Shown here one piece after another: positions 1-5,380 of a stretch of 64,000 bases of DNA. Made by a program: the position numbers and the translations under genes. Under the pieces are notes generated by a model. That model was not told the DNA's origin. It searched no databases and saw only the letters and a list, made by a program, of their open reading frames with translations. Position 1 is the stretch's first letter. Each line of letters starts with the position of its first letter. Source of the stretch: Planktosalinus sp963975935 (GTDB lineage: Bacteria; Bacteroidota; Bacteroidia; Flavobacteriales; Flavobacteriaceae); assembly GCA_963975935.1 (NCBI GenBank), contig CAXBIQ010000014.1, forward strand, positions 1 through 64,000. The letters run 5' to 3'.

Positions 1-1
1 G

Positions 2-563
2 GTTGTGGTTTGATTAAAGATTAGGATTCACGATATTGATGTTGCACACCACGTTTTTTTCTTTATTGTTGTGGTTTGATTAAAGATTAGGATTCACGAT
101 ATTTCCTGGTCTGAGTTGATTTCTACTTTTAAAGTTGTGGTTTGATTAAAGATTAGGATTCACGATATTTAACCATAAAAACTTAATCAAAACCGACAAG
201 TTGTGGTTTGATTAAAGATTAGGATTCACGATATTAATAAACATTACAACAGAACCGGCAGCAAGTTGTGGTTTGATTAAAGATTAGGATTCACGATATT
301 AAAAACAATGCAACTAAACCCCCTCTTTTAGTTGTGGTTTGATTAAAGATTAGGATTCACGATATTTAAAATTAGGCAAAGCCAAAAACATCAAAGTTGT
401 GGTTTGATTAAAGATTAGGATTCACGATATTATGGGAGAAGTACATCACCGCCAAAAAGGAGTTGTGGTTTGATTAAAGATTAGGATTCACGATATTTGA
501 AATTCAAATATTTTAATCGCAGAAGAAGTTGTGGTTTGATTAAAGATTAGGATTCACGATATT
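2..563 (+). CRISPR. Type II-C-like CRISPR array, nine identical repeats, eight spacers of 29-30 bp
   Basis: Nine identical 36-bp repeats start at 2, 68, 134, 200, 265, 331, 396, 462 and 528. Each begins GTTGTGGTTTGATT and ends CACGATATT. The spacers are 29 or 30 bp and all differ. Position 1 looks like the last base of another spacer, so the array probably continues to the left of the window. A 36-bp repeat, about 30-bp spacers and a repeat starting GTTGTGG and ending ATT are typical of type II-C arrays in Flavobacteriaceae. In that orientation (inferred by analogy with other II-C repeats) crRNA would be read on the + strand, towards cas2 and cas1 and convergent with them. No repeat is degenerate, so the trailer end cannot be recognised from decay. 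Confidence 0.97.
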
Positions 564-616
564 AGTTGCGCTGTTACCTTCTAATATTCTTACTTTTAAA
601 GTAAAATATCGTGTAT
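564..616 (+). other. Array flank with an inverted copy of the repeat end (605-613)
   Basis: After the last repeat there are about 40 bases of unique sequence, then AATATCGTG at 605-613. This is the exact reverse complement of the last nine bases of the CRISPR repeat, CACGATATT, and the match continues at 11 of 12 positions. A transcript of the last repeat could pair with it. It may be a leftover of a tracrRNA anti-repeat, whose 5' end would read this way, or of an inverted repeat fragment. The rest of an anti-repeat (pairing to GTTGTGGTTTGATT) is not present, so a functional tracrRNA is not supported here. Confidence 0.4.
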
Positions 617-665
617 AAAAAATGCCTCTTTTTCGGTAGTGATAGCCGTGATTGAGGCATTTTTT
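617..665. terminator. Bidirectional terminator between array and cas2
   Basis: A perfect 12-bp inverted repeat, AAAAAATGCCTC at 617-628 and GAGGCATTTTTT at 654-665, gives a GC-containing stem with a T run on either strand. The 25-nt loop holds a small second stem (CGG/CCG). It lies between the rightward array and the leftward cas1-cas2, so it can end both transcripts. A similar hairpin is often the 3' end of a tracrRNA, which is why it is worth testing. Confidence 0.8.
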
Positions 666-670
666 GTTTT

Positions 671-1000
671 CTAAAACAGCTCTAATTGAGAAGGTTGTGG
701 TTCTTTGGGTACTTCTTCACGACCCCAAAAATTCATAATATTACCATATTGTTTATCTGTAATCCGTAATATACTTACTTTTCCAAAAGGGGGCAGCAAG
801 CTGTTTATCCTCTTTTCATGTACATCGGCACTTTCACTGCTGGCGCAGTGGCGCATATAGACCGAGTATTGCATCATGGTAAACCCGTCCTTAATTAGGT
901 TTTTACGAAACAAACCCGCGTTTCGGCGGTCTTTCTTGGTGTCAGTAGGTAAATCAAAAAATACAAATAACCACATAATACGATATCCGTTTAGTTCCAT
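671..1000 (-). CDS. cas2: CRISPR-associated endoribonuclease Cas2 (type II)
   Basis: The 109-residue product matches type II-C Cas2 in length and sequence: an N-terminal beta strand with the conserved Asp (MWLFVFFDLPTDTKKDRR) and a mid-protein stretch FTMMQYSVYMRHC. Cas2 dimers bridge two Cas1 dimers in the spacer integration complex. The gene overlaps the 3' end of cas1 by 10 bp on the same strand, so the two are probably translated together. It ends six bases from the bidirectional terminator. Nothing in the sequence suggests damage. Confidence 0.95.
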   Translation of the reverse strand: MELNGYRIMWLFVFFDLPTDTKKDRRNAGLFRKNLIKDGFTMMQYSVYMRHCASSESADVHEKRINSLLPPFGKVSILRITDKQYGNIMNFWGREEVPKEPQPSQLELF

Positions 1001-1875
1001 AACAAGGGATAATTAATTTTTCTGGCAGTTCCTGCAAAGCATTGCTGTAGGGAGGCTGCTGTTTTCGATAGTCCCACCATCAAGGGGCTTTTGGAGTCTT
1101 CAAAATACACCGTTTCGGTAAGGACACTTAATAGCTCGGCTTTGATTTCGGTGGTGAGTTCGTCATCGTCATACTTTTTCATTATCTCCAGCACTTTGGC
1201 ATCCACTAACGGCCGGTAGGGTTCCATAATGTCATCAGCTAGGCAAAATGCGTTGTATTTGTTATGGTGGTGTATCCCTAGTGTACTTAGCAATCCACTC
1301 CCGCTAAGTGCTCTAGCTACAGCTGCTCGAAGAACAATGTAACCATAATTTAAAAACGGGTTGGGGTAATCGCCATAGCGTTCCCTTCTAAAATCAAAAT
1401 CAAAGAGCTGTTTCCAGTAATAAGCTGCCGCAGCACCTTCACGGTTGTCTGTATCGCCGCTCAAAACTTTGGACTCATGAAAATCCATTGTTTTGTATTC
1501 TTTTTTCTGCCTTTTTAAAAGAAGAGACTGATGCCTTATTTTTGTTTTTACGGTTTGTTGCCAAAGTTGTTTTTTAAGTGGTGCAGAGGCATTGATTTGA
1601 TTTGTAAAAACCTCCTGTTGCAAATGATGACTGTTGAGGTTGAGCAACATACTGCTGGGCATATGTTTTTGGTCACAAAAGATAACTGCTACATTGTTAT
1701 CGGTTAATTTTGAGAGGGTGGTTATCGAAATATAAATCTCGGGATTTTCAATAACAACAAATCCCACGTCCTCAATGGGTACGGTAGTTTCGCGTTGTTC
1801 GGTTTTAATAACCAGTTGCTCCAAACGGGTGTTGATAGAGGCTTTATTTCCAAAAAATAGGGTGCGTTTCAGCAT
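991..1875 (-). CDS. cas1: CRISPR-associated integrase Cas1 (type II)
   Basis: The 294-residue protein has the size and motifs of type II Cas1, the integrase that inserts new spacers at the leader-proximal repeat. The metal-binding residues appear present: Glu146 in NREGAAAAYYW, a histidine of the GIHHHN motif (202-204) and Glu218 in MEPYRPLVD. The frame is intact. In type II-C loci cas9 normally precedes cas1 in the same operon. Here only about 65 bp of AT-rich sequence separates cas1 from a restriction-enzyme remnant. A TATATTTA on the minus strand (1894 down to 1887) resembles a -7 element and could serve the gene now. Confidence 0.95.
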   Translation of the reverse strand: MLKRTLFFGNKASINTRLEQLVIKTEQRETTVPIEDVGFVVIENPEIYISITTLSKLTDNNVAVIFCDQKHMPSSMLLNLNSHHLQQEVFTNQINASAPLKKQLWQQTVKTKIRHQSLLLKRQKKEYKTMDFHESKVLSGDTDNREGAAAAYYWKQLFDFDFRRERYGDYPNPFLNYGYIVLRAAVARALSGSGLLSTLGIHHHNKYNAFCLADDIMEPYRPLVDAKVLEIMKKYDDDELTTEIKAELLSVLTETVYFEDSKSPLMVGLSKTAASLQQCFAGTARKINYPLLWN

Positions 1876-1939
1876 ATATTTTTTTTTAAATATATACTTT
1901 TTTATTTAAATGTTTGATTTACAGTGATTACTACCCTCG

Positions 1940-2275
1940 CTACCGCGCATCTGTCTGCGACGGCTGTATTGTATCGCATGGGTGTTTTCCCCAAATAAGC
2001 AAAATGGCACCATCGGCTTTTTTGGCACCTCGTTCGTTTTTTAGTTCGGTAGTTAAGTTGAAATCCGGTTGTGGGTTTAAGGTGTAGCCCAATATCCCTA
2101 CAAACAGTTCACGCAAAAAGCCTTCTTGAAATTGTTCTTCTTTGGCATCCCTGATGTTTTGTTGGATAACAGGGTTATGAAAATAAGCAGTAAATTTTTG
2201 ATAAGCAGCTTTTACAGTGGCTGCATCTTGAACATTCAGGTGTTTATGGAGTACCGAGTTTTGAAAAAATGCCAT
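1940..2275 (-). pseudogene. N-terminal remnant of a type IIG (Eco57I-like) restriction-modification enzyme
   Basis: The first roughly 90 residues (MAFFQNSVLHKHL, the NPVIQQNIRDAKEEQFQEGFL region, GYTLNPQPDFNLTTELKN, GAKKADGAIL) match the start of the large single-chain restriction-methyltransferase proteins common in Bacteroidota, which run to about 1000 residues. Similarity stops after KKADGAIL. The frame then reads through a more GC-rich stretch (about 1930-1998) to a stop, giving only 111 residues. No methyltransferase motif (NPPY) or endonuclease domain follows. The protein is therefore broken by a deletion or replacement. The family assignment is from memory of the conserved N-terminus. 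Confidence 0.75.
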
Positions 2276-2370
2276 TAAATTCCTCTTTTTGAAATGGAAA
2301 ATTACAGTTATTTTTTTAACTAGGTGTGCTTTAAGATGATTTATTAAGACATAATGCTCCCATCCTTTCT
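2276..2370. other. Short intergenic stretch before the repeat array
   Basis: AT-rich sequence upstream of the restriction-enzyme remnant, with no recognisable gene or RNA. It would hold the promoter of the former minus-strand gene. Confidence 0.5.
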
Positions 2371-2604
2371 GTCATCCCGAAGCGCAGCGAGGGATCCCAT
2401 CCGAGTAAGCACGCACCACTGAGCACATCCCCCTTCTTTTTGTCCCCCTTTCTCTTTGTCATCCCGAACGAATGTGAGGGATCCCACCCGAGTAAGCACG
2501 CACCGCTGAACACATCCCCCTTTTTTCTGTCACCCTTTCCTTTTGTCATCCCGAACGAATGTGAGGGATCCCATCCGAGTAAGCACGCACCGCTGAGCAA
2601 CAGC
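2371..2604. repeat. 87-bp tandem repeat with REP-like hairpins, three units
   Basis: GTCATCCCGA recurs at 2371, 2458 and 2545, an exact 87-bp period. Each unit starts with a small hairpin, ATCCC-GA-variable-GA-GGGAT, followed by a conserved stretch with GAGTAAGCACGCACC and then pyrimidine-rich sequence. The third unit breaks off after about 60 bp. The core (GTCATCCCGA...GAGGGATCCC) belongs to a class of extragenic palindromes found in many bacteria. Because 87 is a multiple of three, an open frame crosses the array on the minus strand. It is a by-product of the repeat and not a gene. Confidence 0.9.
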
Positions 2605-2919
2605 ACGTAAGCAACAGGATGCCATCGCGGCAAGCCGGCCCCAACGCTAAAAATGTCCTCAGGACATTTTTTTAACGCTCGGCCCTCTCCTTCGTCGGTA
2701 TAACAAAAACAGTGGGAATGACGGGTATACAGCTTATAACATAACCCTTAAAGCCCAAAGCGAAACACGAGGCTTTTTCGGCTCCCTTTAGGGCGGGGTA
2801 AAACGAAAAAGCCGACAACATTGTTCATTCCTCCCTCTGACCACAGAACACCAGCCCTCTCTAGTCCCTAAAGCCCTTTCTGTCACCCCGGAGCGTTTCA
2901 TCTTTCATCCTCCATAGCT
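2605..2919. other. Gene-free stretch with two hairpins
   Basis: No gene is visible. AAAAATGTC (649-657 of the third kb, i.e. 2649-2657) pairs with GACATTTTT (2663-2671) and is followed by more T, so it is terminator-like. It is flanked by direct repeats of AACGCT. GGCTTTTTCG (2791-2800) is the exact complement of CGAAAAAGCC (2824-2833). A degenerate GTCACCCCGGAGCG near 2881 resembles the start of the REP units to the left. The stretch looks like a mosaic of repeat debris. Confidence 0.6.
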
Positions 2920-3666
2920 TTACCCGTAGGAGGACAATACCCCAACCCCACGCTTAGCCTCCAACTTCGTCATAACCCCATTCACCTCCTGATAAAACCG
3001 TACACCCATCACGGCAATACGCACACCGGTCCCGGTTGGTGCTGTCACTGGGCTTAAAGTAATGGAAGGACTTGCGTCATTTTTAGCAATATAATATGCC
3101 TCCGCTAAAAATAGTTTGGCCTGTATCCCCTCAAAATCCATCACAACCACACCATACAACAAGCCCACATGGGTAGCATATTCCGGGAAGCCAATACCCT
3201 TTACATTAAAATCAGCACAACTACAACTATGGGTAACCGGGTCAACAACAAAACGGTTCCCCAAAACCTGATCCACGGTAAACCGCTCAGGATAGGAATA
3301 CGTCAACAACAAATTGCGCCCATCAGTAGTGGTAAGCCCTTGAGCAACCCGCCGCACACCCCTGTCAGAGACAGGATCAAGGTTCTTGATCTGTACAAAT
3401 AAACTGGTCATGGAACTATGCAACTTCCGTCCTTTCAATTTAGAAAGGTAGGGATGCAACGCCCGCATGAACACACTCTTTACTGAAGCACAATGCCCAA
3501 ACTCAGAGGCATTTTCACGCACCCGCACCATACTGTCTTTGGTTTTGATTGCGTCACCGTCAAATCCTCCACCGGCTTTCCTGGCATAATTTTCACCACC
3601 ATCTTGATAGAAGTTCATACCATCAATGGTGCCCGTAATTTTAAAAGGTCCTGTAACTCTTGCCAT
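2920..3666 (-). CDS. Conserved hypothetical protein of Bacteroidota, unknown function
   Basis: The 248-residue protein begins MARVTGPFKITGTIDGMNFY and continues with RKAGGGFDGDAIKTKDSMVRVRENASEFGH. I recognise this opening as that of a hypothetical family seen in many Flavobacteriaceae, often next to repeats, but know no function for it. There is no signal peptide, transmembrane segment or catalytic motif. The protein is soluble, with several beta-strand-like stretches and two paired cysteines (CSCADF). It stands alone: hairpin repeats lie on both sides, and a tandem array of 11-bp units sits about 60-125 bp upstream of its start, where a regulator could bind. Confidence 0.7.
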   Translation of the reverse strand: MARVTGPFKITGTIDGMNFYQDGGENYARKAGGGFDGDAIKTKDSMVRVRENASEFGHCASVKSVFMRALHPYLSKLKGRKLHSSMTSLFVQIKNLDPVSDRGVRRVAQGLTTTDGRNLLLTYSYPERFTVDQVLGNRFVVDPVTHSCSCADFNVKGIGFPEYATHVGLLYGVVVMDFEGIQAKLFLAEAYYIAKNDASPSITLSPVTAPTGTGVRIAVMGVRFYQEVNGVMTKLEAKRGVGVLSSYG

Positions 3667-3724
3667 AATTTTAAGTATTAAAGTGAATACTAAAGTAATA
3701 CAAAAAACTTACATATCAAATAAG

Positions 3725-3790
3725 TATAGCATATATATAGTGTATGTATAACATATTTATAGCGTACCTATAGCGTATACATAGCGTATA
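3725..3790. repeat. Six tandem 11-bp repeats, consensus TATAGCGTATA
   Basis: TATAGC-like cores begin at 3725, 3736, 3747, 3758, 3769 and 3780, an exact 11-bp spacing close to one helical turn. The last three units are the best conserved (TATAGCG). The array lies 59 bp upstream of the start of the minus-strand gene at 3666. A second short repeat, TAAAGT at 3679 and 3691, lies between. Spacing in phase with the helix is the pattern of an array of protein-binding sites, though a simple AT-rich microsatellite is possible. Confidence 0.8.
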
Positions 3791-3815
3791 TAAGATAATG
3801 TAAACACTTATAAAA

Positions 3816-4012
3816 GTCATTGCGAACACCAACGCAGTTGGTGTAAAGCAACCTCATCCACCCAACTCCAAATCCACATCAAAAAGCAAGTCATTGCGAA
3901 CACCAACACATTTGGTGTGAAGCAACCTCGTAAACTTAAATCCAAACCCCCATCAAACATCAAGTCATTGCGAACAGCTACAAAGTAGCTGTGAAGCAAT
4001 CTCATCCACCCA
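3816..4012. repeat. 74-bp tandem repeat of REP-like hairpins, three units with co-varying stems
   Basis: GTCATTGCGAAC recurs at 3816, 3890 and 3964, an exact 74-bp period. Each unit carries a hairpin whose inner stem differs but stays paired: ACACCAAC/GTTGGTGT in unit 1, the same with one mismatch in unit 2, and ACAGCTAC/GTAGCTGT in unit 3. The outer ATTGC/GCAAT pairing is best in unit 3. The linkers between hairpins have diverged. This core is a widespread bacterial REP-like element. Confidence 0.9.
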
Positions 4013-4216
4013 ATCCAAAAGTTATTTCCACCTGACCGCCCCAAAACTGAATCCCTCCGAGGAAGAACTGGAAAACAGAAGGAATTAGTAATTGCAAAAG
4101 CGGTCGAATATAACTTCGCCATCGGCCTTAGGCGGAAGGGGCAAAAGCGAACAATGTGGAAATGGTTTATAAAGATTATTAAATCCCCCCTCCTTAGGAG
4201 GGGGTTAGGGGGAGGA
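4013..4216. other. Gene-free stretch with a GC-rich hairpin after cphB
   Basis: No gene is supported. CCCCCTCC (4186-4193) and GGAGGGGG (4197-4204) form a tight hairpin a few bases beyond the stop codon of the cyanophycinase gene, which reads leftward. The motif repeats in part just after it (TTAGGGGGAGG). It may slow or stop transcription of cphB but lacks a proper T run, and similar C-rich palindromes occur as interspersed repeats in this family. Confidence 0.5.
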
Positions 4217-5071
4217 CTACAACAAACTCTTCACCGCCGGTAAAACCTTTACCGTTCTTTGATCTACATCATAACAATCCCCGGCTGAAAGCACATGGGT
4301 GATCAGATTGGTCATGGTCAACGGCGTGTTCTCTTTGAGAATAGCAATATTGTTGTGGGTCAATTGGCCGGGGTCAAAAACAATCACCATGCCTGAGCCA
4401 ACAACCTCCACTTTGTTACCATTTTTGATAATAAGGCCGGTATCCTCGGCCAGTCCGATGCCGATGCGCTCAGGAAAACGGGCAACGGCTTCAGAAAGCC
4501 TTCCGAAGCGTCCGCGTTGAATAAAATGGGTATCGATGATGAGTTCCGGGATGAGGCTCAAACCACGCCTCATTTTTGTGGCGCCTTTGATGAAAGATTC
4601 TTTGCTGCTGCCTCCGGAAATCATTTCTTTGGACATGCACATGGCTCCGGCACTGGTGCCTGCCACTACAAAATCTTCATGGTGATAGCGGTGCATGAGG
4701 ATTTTGTGAAACTCGGTATTTCTGATGTGTTTGGTAATCTTGGACTGATTGCCGCCTGAAAACATAATACAGTCACAATTCTTAAGCAACTCAAGGGTTG
4801 AGGCTTCATCGGCTAATTCCTTTGAGTCAATATAAAGTGGGGTTACATCTTTGCAACCCAACTTTTCAAATGCCTCAATATAATTGGCTCCCACTTCTTT
4901 TGGAATCCCTGAAGCAGTAGTAATGACCAGTATTTTGGAATTTTTTCCACCGGCTTCAAAAACTATTTTGGCGAGGATTCCTTCACTGATAAAATCAAGC
5001 CTGAAACGGTCTTCATCGTGAAATCCTTTGTCTTCATTTCCTCCTATGGGGATAAGAGTTCCTTTAATCAT
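4217..5071 (-). CDS. cphB: Cyanophycinase (peptidase family S51)
   Basis: Cyanophycinase cuts the storage polymer cyanophycin (a poly-aspartate backbone with arginine side chains) to beta-Asp-Arg dipeptides. The 284-residue protein has the S51 marks: an N-terminal glycine motif LIPIGGNEDKG, the oxyanion/loop motif MFSGGNQ (103-109) and the nucleophile in GTSAGA, Ser140. A C-terminal ITHVLSAGDCYDV segment is also typical of the family. No signal peptide is seen, so it acts in the cytoplasm. It is divergent from cphA with a 309-bp shared intergenic region, which pairs synthesis and breakdown of the polymer. The start is the ATG at 5071. Confidence 0.93.
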   Translation of the reverse strand: MIKGTLIPIGGNEDKGFHDEDRFRLDFISEGILAKIVFEAGGKNSKILVITTASGIPKEVGANYIEAFEKLGCKDVTPLYIDSKELADEASTLELLKNCDCIMFSGGNQSKITKHIRNTEFHKILMHRYHHEDFVVAGTSAGAMCMSKEMISGGSSKESFIKGATKMRRGLSLIPELIIDTHFIQRGRFGRLSEAVARFPERIGIGLAEDTGLIIKNGNKVEVVGSGMVIVFDPGQLTHNNIAILKENTPLTMTNLITHVLSAGDCYDVDQRTVKVLPAVKSLL

Positions 5072-5149
5072 AAGTCAAATGTAAAATTATTTGCAAAAAT
5101 AGTTTATATTTAATCGGTTTCAAACAGATTTGAAATGTTTGCCATCAAT

Positions 5150-5231
5150 AGCGTCCTAAATACTTGTTTAAAGTTATGGTTACGTCTCGATTTTAAAGCT
5201 CTTTTGATAGTTTTGATTATTTTAGGACGCT
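5150..5231. repeat. Inverted repeat in the cphB-cphA intergenic region
   Basis: AGCGTCCTAAA (5150-5160) and TTTAGGACGCT (5221-5231) are perfect 11-bp inverted copies 60 bp apart. They enclose AT-rich sequence between the two divergent cyanophycin genes. They may be a stem of a transcript leader, binding sites for a shared regulator, or the ends of a small decayed element. Confidence 0.55.
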
Positions 5232-5325
5232 GACTTAGGACTTAAAGACCTAAGACGTAAGACTTAAGGCTTTTGTTTTTTCAGTCTTATGTCCTAAGTC
5301 TTGTAATCTTACGTCTAACAGATCA
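5221..5325. repeat. Degenerate GACTTAAGAC-type repeats upstream of cphA
   Basis: The stretch is built from variants of GACTTAGGAC, GACCTAAGAC and GTAAGACTTAAG on one side, and their complements (CAGTCTTATGTCCTAAG, TCTTACGTC) on the other, with a T-rich centre near 5275-5281. Together the halves can fold into a long imperfect hairpin ending about 55 bp before the cphA start. The open frame of cphA runs upstream through this repeat, which argues against a longer protein. Confidence 0.6.
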
Positions 5326-5380
5326 TTTGGATGGTAATGGTTTACCATCTTTTTTACAAATTAAAAAATTACCACCCTAT

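Noticed and set aside
684..705. On the minus strand ACCACAAC within the end of cas2 could pair with the CRISPR repeat start, as in a tracrRNA anti-repeat leading to the terminator at 617-665.
   Set aside because: Only eight or nine bases match and they lie within coding sequence for the cas2 C-terminus (KEPQPSQ); the pairing does not extend into the rest of the repeat.
2331..2633. Minus-strand open frame of 100 codons.
   Set aside because: It is the translation of the 87-bp repeat (period divisible by three), with the same peptide repeated, and has no start or composition of a real gene.
3817..4122. Minus-strand open frame of 101 codons across the 74-bp repeats.
   Set aside because: Its second half is the translation of the hairpin repeats, and no family similarity is seen in the first half.
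671..5071. A prophage or integrative element covering the accessory region.
   Set aside because: No integrase, transposase, phage structural gene or attachment-site duplication is visible, and the only tRNA in the window is 9 kb away.
5273..5380. A 36-residue N-terminal extension of cyanophycin synthetase.
   Set aside because: It translates the palindromic repeat region, while the family signature MRIREINAMRGPNYWS begins exactly at the ATG at 5381.
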